Assembly: GCA_030248065.1 (NCBI GenBank)
Contig: JASAMV010003993.1
Location: 1 to 64,000, forward strand
Reading direction: 5' to 3'
Source of the DNA: Rhynchonema sp. JSB1_4
Lineage: Eukaryota > Nematoda > Chromadorea > Monhysterida > Xyalidae
DNA length: 64,000 bases
This document shows positions 13,201 to 23,236 of this stretch, in pieces (positions within the stretch are counted from its first letter, which is position 1; each line of letters starts with the position of its first letter). The notes below the pieces were generated by a model that did no database searches, had not been told where the DNA came from, and was given only the letters and a program-made list of their open reading frames with translations. The position numbers were made by a program, and so were the translations under genes.

Positions 13201-15683
13201 GATTCGTTCGCGTCTGACCGAACGTGGTTACGATTCGTCGCCATCGAGTGAATCACGTATTCGCTGGTCGTGCGAACCAAATGGGCCCGGCACCGGGTCG
13301 AATTCAGTCCCCGAATCAACACGCGCCTTGCCTGACAAGCTCAGAGTTGTGCCACACACACCACAGGTTGGTTGAAGGGTTATTTGCTGAATGCGTTGAA
13401 ACTTGGGCAAACTGAGACATGCAGTCGACAAAGCTGCCTCGCTTGTTTTGTGGGAATCAGAGTGGATGTTGCGCGCATTCATGTTTTGTGTTCTGTTTGT
13501 TTTGCGCATCGTCGTATACCAACAACCACAGGCGGTTATCTCTCGCAGGTCACCGGCCAGCTGACATTCATTCGCAATTTCCAAACGAGTCGTGACGAGT
13601 TCGTGTTCTATTCCAAACGTCTGATGCGCATCTTGATCGAGTATGCCCTGTCATTCATGCCATTCGAGACTCTACAGGTTGGTTTCTGATCGTATACATG
13701 TACTAATTTTGTTGTTCTTGCCCTTCGGTAGTTTTGCCTACCGTCTTTTCTCACGACCCGTTTATTTCAAAATTCTCTATGTTGACGGATTGCTCGATTC
13801 CCACTCTGCGGTTACTGTTTTTATCTCATACACTCCAATGTGGTGAAGCACTGACAAAAGTGTGAGGACTTAATCGTATGATCACTTCTTATGGATAAAG
13901 TGCACCATGAATGAAAAATAGCCTTTCAAAATTCAAGTTTCACAACACAGTAACACACTGCAGGTTTGCACGCCACAAGGTGGTACATACGAAGGTCGAC
14001 GCAACATGGCCAGAGACAAGATCTGTGGCATTTCAATCATGAGGGCAGGTGAAACGATGGAACAAGCGTTGAGAGAGGTCGTCAAGGACTGCAAAATGGG
14101 GAAGATTCTCATTCAGGTGTGTTCTTGGCTAAAATATTTATATTTATTGGCTCTTGTGTTTGTATTTTTCACAACTGGTTCGAACATTTTTAGACCAATC
14201 CGCAAACAGCAGAGCCCGAACTATATTATCTGCGATTGCCCAAAGATATCGCGGGCTACCGAATATTCGCCATGGACGCAACGGTGGCCTCTGGTTGGTC
14301 GGGGTTTAGTTGAATGTCTAATGAAAATGCACAATTAGCGGGGTGGTTTTTGGACCATACCTATCTGATTTATGGTCGGACTTTTTGTTTGAAAAGTAAC
14401 TGTCTGACAACAATTTTGCTGTGCAGGTGCAGCAGCGATGATGGCCGTGCGCATTCTGTTGGATCACGACGTGCCCGAGGAGAACATCACGGTGCTGTCA
14501 ATGTTGATGGCTGAACCCGGCGTGCACTCGATCGCGTACGCATTCCCAAAGGTGGCTGCACTCGTTACAGTGACAAGATTGGCGCTAGGGATAGCGATCC
14601 GGGGTTTTCCCGACACCCGACATCTACACTTTCAAAAAACCCGACACCTCACATTGGAAAATAAAAGCCGGCACCCGATAGTTGTAAAAGAATACCCGAT
14701 ATCGTAATTTTCGACCGACAACAAGCGACGTTTTGCTCATTTGCCGCATTATGCAAATTTTTGGCTCAGTTTGACCAATTTATAGGTTTTTGAACAAAAC
14801 CAACACCGAAACAATATTTTCTGCGTTTTGGTGGTACATTTGGGTCGAACAAATATTTCGTGAAATATAATTATTCCTTTGAGCACAATTGATGATTTGA
14901 ACTGCAAATGTCGGGTGTCGGATGTGCAAAAACTGGTTCCCCGACATCTGAGGGTGGCCAACACCCGACACCTACATTTTTTAGGTGCCGCCGACACCCC
15001 ATATTGCCCGATCCCCTGTCGGCACCCGACATTTTTGTCCTTTTTTAAGAACCATATACTAGAGAACCACTATGACAGCTGTAATCAGGAGCTTAACGAG
15101 AAATCGGGGACCAAGGTGGCGTTATAAAATATCTACTATCATATAAGGGGTTCCACTAGAGTGTCACTATAGATGATGGAGTAGACCGTATCAGGATCAA
15201 AACCTGTGTTGGGATCTGTCAAGGTGCTCAAGGAAGCTGACCTGTTTCGATGTATCTATATGTACATGCCATGCAAAGCTTTTAACTTGAAGGGTGAATG
15301 CTGGGACATGGCCAAAACCGTGGAAAAGCCCATGAAAAACACGTTTGTTCATGTTTTTCTATGCTGCAGGTGAACATCGTTGCGTGTGCTGTCGACCCAA
15401 CAGTCGATGACAATGGCTTCATCCATCCGGGACTCGGCAATTTCGGTGATCGATTTTATGGCACTGGTTAGTTTATGACGACCGTGCAGTACATGTGGTG
15501 AAGAAAGCATGGAGGACACATTCTGCTGTGTCATGCTAAACGAAAGGTGGACATGCATGCTATTCTCTTTCTTCCCAATTCTTTTCATCGTCACATATTC
15601 CAGGCGGAGAACTGGACTATTCGGGCTCAGACACGGACAGCGATGATGACGACGATGCTGTTGCGTCAGTGCAATCCGTCTGA
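10283..15683 (+). CDS. UCKL1: uridine-cytidine kinase-like protein (uridine kinase + UPRTase-like)
   Basis: A pyrimidine-salvage bifunctional homologue: an N-terminal uridine/cytidine kinase makes UMP or CMP with ATP, and the C-terminal half is a phosphoribosyltransferase-like fold. Fifteen exons (10283-10398, 10798-10873, 10937-11023, 11104-11176, 11527-11633, 11760-11885, 11963-12043, 12151-12390, 13175-13366, 13549-13677, 13964-14116, 14194-14293, 14427-14551, 15370-15466, 15604-15683) total 1782 nt, exactly 594 codons. The P-loop [10 protein letters not shown] crosses the exon 4/5 junction. Kinase motifs [18 protein letters not shown] and [11 protein letters not shown] are intact. The UPRTase-like part has [10 protein letters not shown] and [11 protein letters not shown]. 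Its PRPP loop reads DATVASGAAA, not the DP(M)LATGGS of true UPRTases, as expected for this family, so phosphoribosyl transfer is doubtful. The C-terminus is acidic ([10 protein letters not shown]). Introns at 11177-11526 and 14552-15369 contain CCCGACACCC-type repeats. Confidence 0.96.
14583..15022 (+). repeat. CCCGACACCC-rich interspersed repeat, copy 2
   Basis: A longer copy inside UCKL1 intron 13. It runs from TAGGGATAGCGATCC to an inverted TTGCCCGATCCC, so it has inverted ends and CCGACACCCGACA units on both sides of an AT-rich centre. A third, partial copy is at about 11219-11272 in another UCKL1 intron, next to a nine-base G run. Confidence 0.78.
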
Positions 15684-16972
15684 TTTCTTTGTTGCACTAT
15701 TTGTTATGATGTTTCGTCTGACTTCCGAACATGACATTACAAAGCTCCAAAAACGTTTCGGATAAACTTGTCTCTCTGCCGTTAGAATGTGCAATTTTGT
15801 ATCAGGTTATCTACAGGACACAGTTTTCAATTGTTGGGTGAGCGTGCTATTATTCTAAACGTCCAAACAACCTGATTGGACTGCATTCAAATTCACATCG
15901 TTTTTGTTTTTATCGGTGTATGGCATTGCTATCTCATCTTGGTCATGGGCTTACGTAACTATTCGTGGTGACGTTCCGTTTTGAATAATGTATTTTGTAT
16001 TTTTTGGTGTTTTTATGCTGTCGTACTTTCAGTTCAACGTTTGACGGTGCTTTGTTATTATTGTTGTTTTGTGTTTGTGGCGTTTTGTACCGTTCGTTTG
16101 TAAACACAAAAGTCATCAAAATCCATTTTACATCTTTGTGAGCTCTTCTAACATCTGTGTTGTATCAATATTTATTTCGTGTGCGTATCTTTTCAAGTTG
16201 ATCACATTTGTGCGAAACTTTCAAAAAGAGCATTGAGTTACATAAGTTGTTCTGTATTCCAGTGAGTACTTTCGGCAAGTCGCTATATTGTTTTCTACTT
16301 TTACTTCGCTCAATCCAATACCTAATCTCAGTTCCATTACGTCACATTGCAAACCTAAATTGTATGTTGGTCATTTCTGTTCTTTTGCGTGTGAAGTTGT
16401 CTTCACCGTCTTTTATTCTATTTGAGAGGGTCCCCATGCTGATTTCTTGTCTCCTTCAGTTATAGTGTTGGGTATTTTGCTTTTGTATTGTGCTTTTTTC
16501 ATCTCGGTTCGGTTAGGTGTGCTCCCCGTTTGCACTTCATCGCCCTGTTTGGGGGTGGGAGGTTTCTTTTGATTGTTATTACTTTATTGAAATTAATTTC
16601 CACGCATCTTTATATCTTCCTGAAGTTTGTCACTCTTGTTTCTTGCGACTTCCTTGACGCCGCCAATATACAGTGCCTCAACGTCTAATCCCACCTGAAA
16701 ACATTTTACAACTTTTTATTCATGAGAAAATGTGTTTCCAGGACTGTGTCAGTCAAAAGGTTCAATAAGAATCGATCCATTGTGCTTATCGTTACGACTT
16801 GCTTGCATTGACCTGTTGGGTCACATAAATACTTATTGGGTCATAAATATCCCTCTCGTTCAAAAAGAATGAAAAAATATCTGAAACGTTCCACATACCT
16901 GACGCTAACCCTGTTCTGCTATCAGTCTTTCTACTGCACACCTGTTCGCGAACTAACTGATCGATTGCCGTC
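15684..16972. other. UCKL1 3' flank / intergenic spacer
   Basis: AT-rich, T-rich sequence between UCKL1 and UFD1, which lie in the same orientation. No supported exon, RNA gene or repeat was recognised. Confidence 0.5.
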
Positions 16973-19900
16973 ATGTTTCACAACATAATGGAAAATTTAG
17001 TCGGAGGTTTGTGCCATTATCTTTTCGCAATTTATTTCTGTGCTATTTTCATTTTGTGACTCGATTTCAATTGTTTCGCATTTTTTGGTTGCCCGTTTCG
17101 ATTTATCACGGACGTGCTGTGCGCCAGGTCATCGTCAGTGCGAATCCACCAGATGAATATGTCATGTGACCTCAATAACATCATCCCCTATTCAGGTGGC
17201 CTGGAGGCAGCCCGTCCATTCAACGTACAGCTGCGAGCTTATTCGGTGCCATTCTACTCGGGTTACGATCAGGAAAAAGTGAATGAGTTGAATCACGGCG
17301 GAAAGGTTGGAGTTGGTTAGCCTGGCCCCTTTGTCAGGATATTTAAAGCGGAAGGTGCCAGTATCGAAATTGTTGATCGTATTGTTCTGTGCGCATTGTG
17401 CGTTGCATAAGGAATATTCTTGATCTGCTGACAAATTTAATTTCGATCAGCGTAAAAGTTGTTTCCACTAGGTATTATGCGGTTGTGTATCATAAGGGTC
17501 CAGTGCTCACTAGGGTCCAGCGCTCATTAGCTTTGTTTCAAGCTTAGGCTGCAAACTCCCCTATTAAAATACGCAGTGTAGGCCTAAGCCCAAGCCTAAC
17601 CCGAAGCGAAAGCCTACGCCTAGGCCCGGCGAAAAAGTGGACCCAAGCGAGCACTGGACCCTAATGATACACAACTGTGTTATGCCAGGTATTAAATAAC
17701 ATCCTCGCTGGTCGCAATTGGTGCATCAATAAATCTCGAAACCAAACTTGGTAAAAAAAGTTTTTTGGCCAATGCAAATCCGATGCGACAACCGAGGTTT
17801 ACCTTGCATAATGTTTCAGGTGTTGCTGCCCCCGTCATGTCTCGATTGGCTAGTGCGTCTGCACATTCAATATCCGATGATGTTCCGTCTCACCAACCCC
17901 GATCCCGAGCGTCAACGTAGCACACACGTCGGAGTGTTGGAATTCCTGGCTGAGGAGGGCAAATGCTACTGTCCCGGATGGGTTAGGCAGGCTCACTTGT
18001 TTGTTGTTGGTATTTTTTATAAACGGGGATGCCTGTACCGGGGACATTACGGTTATGCGGATATTTCGGAGTCACTGATGCCACCAAGTTTGACCTGCGT
18101 AAGAGTTGTTCATCAGCTGTCTGCGACCGCCTTTTACGCTGGTCAAAATAAGTGTCATCAATCAGCATCATCTCGATGTATCCCGTGTATAAATTTTCCA
18201 GTGACCCAGGCCGAACCGTTCGGATCAACCAGTTTGCTTCAACGAGTTAACAAACAGCCTATACTTCAATTAGTTCAACCAGTGGTGTCGGGTGGAGGGG
18301 AGGAAAGGGTTGCCCCCTAGTATCCGGTGTCTTGATTTTTTCACCCATGGGTGTTCGGTATCCTGACTTTTTTATCTGCCCTAAAATTTTTCCCGAAACC
18401 GTAAAAATTGTCCATTTTTATCTCAAAAGTACCCAAGATCGCTTGCTGACGCAAGGATAACCCAAAAATGACCATCTTTACGGTTCCAACGTCGATTTTG
18501 TACAATTCTCCTCTTAAAAATCACCTTTTTAACAACCCTCCCTGGTTATCAGAGATTTTTTATTTTTCGGGGCGACCCCTTGGTTGGTATCCGAGATTTT
18601 TCTTATTTGCGTGTTCGGTATCCAAAATTTCGGATTTGCGACATCCGGTATCGTGACTTTTTGATTTCCCAACGACACCACTGAGTTCAACTGTTGTGAT
18701 TATGATTGGCTGAACAATTTGCATGTTGTTGCGCCTTGCAGATCATGCAACAACTGGGTCTGGGCGAGGGCGACGTTGTGCAAATCGAATACCGTAACCT
18801 GCCGGTGGCGAGTTTCGCCAAATTCAAGCCGATGAGTGTCGACTTTCTCGACATTGCTTGTCCGCGTGTCGTGTTCGTTTCTGTAGTTGTTGTTTGTGTG
18901 ATATTCTTATCCATTCTTATTTGATGTGCGTGTATCTGCGTTTATTACTTGTGATGTTTCAGTCTCGAAGTGAAACTGCGCAGTTTCGGTTGCCTGACGA
19001 AGAACGACAAATTCCCGATTCACTACAACGATCGCGTGTATGAAGTGCTGGTGAAAGAGGTACTGAGTACTTTTAAAAACACTCGTTGATGCTTTCTGTT
19101 CAATTTTGTCTCAATTAGTGCCATGACTTTGATTGTATTCACAGTTGCGTCCAGCGAACGCCGTGTCCATCATTGAATGCGACATGAATGTGGAATTCGA
19201 TGCGCCAGAGGGATACGTTGATCCATCATCGACCAAAAAGGACGCCGATGAGGTGGGCTGTTGAGCTGACTGGCGGGCAGTCAACAAGCATAACATAGAG
19301 TGATTGATTAACGAAACGTCGGCTTATTCTAATGTCGTCGACCTTCGCTCATTCGGGGCTGCGCTGTGATGTTGCCCACAGCACTGTACATTGCATGCGT
19401 GTAGGATAGGGTTTCCAGCTCGCTGCTTTTGGGGCTAATCTCCCTACTTGACGACAATAGAAGTAGCCAGAAACATCGATAGATCACTAATTGATTATTT
19501 GATTGCAGAGCAGCCCGGCATCGACAGTCGCGCCCACAATCATGTCCGAACCTCCATCATCGTCGTTCGTGCCATTCCAAGGCGAGGGACAGAGACTCGA
19601 TGGAAAGGCAATGACCACACAACAACAGGTACGTCGTGTTGCTGTGCTGTCACTGCAGCTGCTTGCGTGCATCTCGTCCCATAATGTATGACATGAGCTT
19701 GGTTTGCACAGGCCAAACAGCCACTGCACCAAGTGAGCACAGTCAACGGAGTCGCTCCCAACATTGTCACACCCAACAACGACTACCAACCCGGCAACAT
19801 CACTTTCATTCGGTTAGCGTTGATTGGATCAATTATTGATTGTCTGATTGTTCGACTGATTGGTTTACACAGTGACTACATTCGTCGTGACCGATTGCTG

Positions 19901-20520
19901 GAGATGGAGAAGGAACGCGAACTCGAACTGGCTGGTGCACGACGTACGCATGGACGTACGGGACCACAACACACTGGTTGGTTCGGTGCACTATTATGCA
20001 TTTATCTCATGTGTTGTAGCACAGCATGTTAACGTTCTATTAGCATGGTCTCACTGTCTGGTCCAAACAGCTGCATGTATGGTAAACTTCCAAATTCGCT
20101 GCCGCACAGTAAAAGGCCCCATAGTTAATGTCAAGTTCTACACCCGAACGCTAACCATGCGCGGTTCTGAAACATTGCGCGCAGCTGCCTGGCTGGCTGT
20201 CCGAATGTTTCAGGTTTTGACTTTCGGGTTTATACTATACAACACGTCAGAAACGTCAGAGATTCAGCTGCGTGCGTGCAACAGAAAAATTGCTAATGCA
20301 ACTCCTCTCAAGATATTGCCGTTTCCGTGCCAGATTAGGCACTTTTTCCACTTCTGATTATAGATTACATGTTGGGGTGAATACTCGATCGAAGCGGTAA
20401 TTCGTCCCGTCCCGCACAACCCACCTTGCAACATTAAATGTTTCAGATGCCAGTGCCGCACATCGCACCAGCACCAAAGCTTTCTCGGGTGCCGGTCGCT
20501 CGTTGAGAGACAGAAAATGA
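16973..20520 (+). CDS. UFD1: ubiquitin fusion degradation protein 1 (p97/VCP cofactor)
   Basis: UFD1 pairs with NPL4 on p97/VCP and presents polyubiquitinated substrates, for example in ER-associated degradation. Ten exons (16973-17006, 17196-17305, 17820-17981, 18742-18872, 18963-19059, 19145-19252, 19509-19628, 19712-19812, 19873-19943, 20447-20520) total 1008 nt, or 335 residues. The UT3 domain is clear: [73 protein letters not shown] and [18 protein letters not shown]. The tail has the [12 protein letters not shown] and NITFIR motifs that bind the partners, and ends [13 protein letters not shown], like the human C-terminus. An alternative donor for exon 9 at 19956 would add four residues in frame. 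Intron 2 holds a palindromic element and intron 3 holds a hAT-like MITE. The start codon was chosen because [10 protein letters not shown] resembles known UFD1 starts. Confidence 0.95.
17482..17675. mobile_element. palindromic element in UFD1 intron 2
   Basis: A 194-bp element with near-perfect inverted ends of about 29 bp (GTTGTGTATCATAAGGGTCC and its complement with one change). The interior has GCCTAAGCC-type repeats. No clear target duplication was found. Confidence 0.8.
18280..18683. mobile_element. hAT-like MITE in UFD1 intron 3
   Basis: A 404-bp element with 11-bp perfect terminal inverted repeats (CAGTGGTGTCG at 18280-18290; complement at 18673-18683). It is flanked by a perfect 8-bp duplication AGTTCAAC (18272-18279 and 18684-18691). 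An 8-bp target duplication with a CAGTGG terminus is typical of hAT transposons. It carries no transposase, so it is non-autonomous. The interior is itself partly palindromic (GGTATCC...GACTTTTT motifs on both sides). Confidence 0.9.
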
Positions 20521-21429
20521 AACATCGACTTCTACTGTTTTCATCGCCAGCCAGTGAGCTGGGTATTTGTGATCGCATTTTTTGGATTGGATGGTATGCT
20601 TTCTTGAGATGATTTTCTTTTGTACTAACACAGATGCTCCCGTGCTTCTGGCGTCTTGGTGTCTTACAGCTTCTGACGAGTTGGGGCCTATTGTAATGTT
20701 GCAGGTTCTCCTGCTGCACAGATTGATCCCCAGCTTGCATCAACTACGATGCAACTAGCCGAATTAGTGCAGTACTTGCTTCAATTCCAACAATCATGTT
20801 TTAAGATACTGAGCGCCCCCACCCCCTTGGTCTTACTACATTATGCATACCGGCCCAGTCTTTTGATCTGTGATTATAGTTTGACGGTCTGATTATTCGA
20901 ATGTGTATTTTGTTTTTTTAACTATTATGCGCTGATCACAACTAAGCTAGCTACCTTGCTCATTCAAATCTCCTTTTGGTCAAACGGTTTTCGTTTCCTA
21001 AACCGGCAAGTTTTTTCGGAAAAGCAATAAACGTGATAGTGAAAATTATTTTGAATCAGGTTTATTCACATAATTTTTTTTGATTCCAGTGAGTATGATG
21101 CACCGATCAGGGTTATGCATAGAACTAAACAAGAAGGTTTTTAGAAAGTAAAATGTACAACAGGTCCTGGGTACAGTTTTTCAGTCATAGGAGCGGGGAT
21201 AAAATCCGAATAAAACCAAAAAGCATAAACTGTAAAAACAATCACATGCACATGGCATCACACAAAACAACCAAACGTAAAAATAAGCAAAGAAAACTCA
21301 TTATTAGTCATCATAACAAAGTAACGTGACAAGACTGGGAACTCACTGATATAATGCTGAATTGAAAAAAATCAAAGCATTTTGGTCACAAAAAATACCA
21401 CACAATAGTTTAAAAGCGCAACATGATTT
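20521..21429. other. convergent 3' spacer between UFD1 and the inhibitor gene
   Basis: This 0.9-kb stretch must hold both 3' UTRs, as UFD1 (+) and the large inhibitor gene (-) converge here. AATAAA occurs on the plus strand near 21025. No exon was recognised. One open segment near 20705-20880 follows a CAG but does not resemble UFD1, whose C-terminus is already accounted for. Confidence 0.45.
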
Positions 21430-23236
21430 ACTAATAATACAATTTCGTCTCTGTAGTGCTGGCGAGTCCTTCACTGTTTCTCCTTCCATTCTGCCAAATG
21501 TATTGTGCCTGTTGGTAATACCCGCCATTGTCTTTCACGTCATCTATATCGTCCGTCGTAAATACCTGCGTGTAGCTCAATGGGTTACACATGTGACACC
21601 GGTACAAGTTGGCAAGTGGGTTCGAATCCCACCCGCAGTGACTCACCCTTTGCGGCATGTTGCCCCCCTGTCTGGCCTCGTATTGTTCATCAGTTGTCAT
21701 CATGGGTCTGTCAATGTCACTGGCTGTGCTGGAGACATAGGCCCCATTGCCATAGGGATGGTCGGGGGGTGGTGTGGACGTAAAGGACTCTTGGCGCTGC
21801 TGGGTGCGTTTGTATAGACACATCTGGAATAAAATGTAATAAAATTGGACGTTTAGTCGAAGAAATGTCAGGAATGTGTACGCTTCAAAGAAATTTAATT
21901 CACGTTCAGAGATGTCGGTTCGATCACGTTCACGAAAACGTGTATGCTGGGGGCCCATCAACCTTCAGCGAAAGCAGATACGGTGACCAATTTGGATCAT
22001 CTTAACAATATTTTACGATGGTCGAAATTAGTGAACCAACTCGCAGTCGCAAGACACCCACAAAACCAATATCGATAAACTTCGGCTCCCCGTCAGGGCA
22101 TGCATCTCCAACCTCTTCCAAAAGTTGACACATGGATGAGACTGATGTTTTACAGCAGTCTGCGTGACCAGTTTTACAAACATAGCGGTCGCATAAAAGA
22201 TCGTCTGATGTTTCACGACACTAACAGCAGCAGCGCACAGCGCAACGATCAGTACAACAGCGAATATCGCAGTCGATATGATCAATCCAACGACGGCCTT
22301 GTCCGGCTGTTTGGCGCTGTTGGCTGGCGACGAATTCACGCCCGATTGTTGTGCATCGGACACGAGACGTGATCGATACGTGGATGGATCGGCCTGATAG
22401 GTCTGACCACGAGGTGAACGGAACGAGAATGAACCACCGCGAACCTGTGCAGTGAATGGGTGTGAATGGAGGGGGTTGGTGTCGAACTTGCTCATTTGGT
22501 CGGTTTGCGACCTTTTATTTTTGGATTATGATGTCACTAATTTCGACCTGTGCAATAAATTGTTCACAGCACTCTGGGCGCAACTTCAACAATGGTCGAA
22601 GTGTCCTCAATCTCGAAATGTCCTCAATACCAAAAATGTCGCGACGAAGACACGACCGATCAGATCATGTGGGCCCAAAAGTTGGTCATGGTCCATTGCC
22701 CGAAGCTGACACCGTCGCGACACCTACCCTGTTCTCAATAGCAGCTGCGTGTTCATGTGATCGAGGTCCGCTGATCGTGAATTTTGCCTGATTTCCACCG
22801 GTGATTGAAACATCGCTTATGTCGGTCGGTGAAATGCCCGGGAATCGAAGGATGTAGTCCTTCATTGATCTGTGAAATTGAATGGACTGAATATTGCTCT
22901 TGTGGTTACAAAGTTATTTTTAATTCAAAGTTCGCATTCCCTATTTGGACAAAACAACATTTCGAGAGTCGACATTTGCCGCTCAAGTTCGAACCGCCTG
23001 AAAGTTTCTTCCTTTCAGCGGAGAAAGAACTTTCAGTGGCGATCAGCAAACCTCGGTATACAAAATCCTGAATAAAAAAGTCTGCTGACCAAAGTAACAC
23101 ATGACCGATGGCACAGTTTCACAAACGTACTCTTCAACTCGATTCAATTCGTTTTGTCCCACCGTCGGTCCACCACCACCCAAACGGAATTGGACTTCGT
23201 ACGTGGCCGGAATGGGATCATCGCGATCAGGGGAGG
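21430..23236 (-). other. inhibitor gene C-terminus: SEA-like segment, transmembrane helix, cytoplasmic tail
   Basis: Exons 23131-23236 and 22728-22869 join in frame to an SEA-like fold with alternating strand pattern (YEVQFRLGGGGPTV, then YILRFPGISPTDISDVSITG). Exon 22226-22444 holds the membrane helix, followed by a basic stop-transfer CLYKRTQQR in exon 21647-21825. The last exon, 21430-21565, ends NSEGLASTTETKLYY. The intron between the last two exons is only 81 nt and has no in-frame stop. Confidence 0.75.

Noticed and set aside
20707..20885. Possible last exon of UFD1 after the CAG at about 20706.
   Set aside because: The exon at 20447-20520 already gives a C-terminus ([13 protein letters not shown]) matching known UFD1 and ends in a stop.
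22500..22727. Open frame upstream of the transmembrane exon considered as extra inhibitor-gene coding sequence.
   Set aside because: It has stops in the required frame, and exons 22728-22869 and 22226-22444 join cleanly in phase 0 without it; the segment resembles the GACCTGTGCAATAAATTG repeat core.
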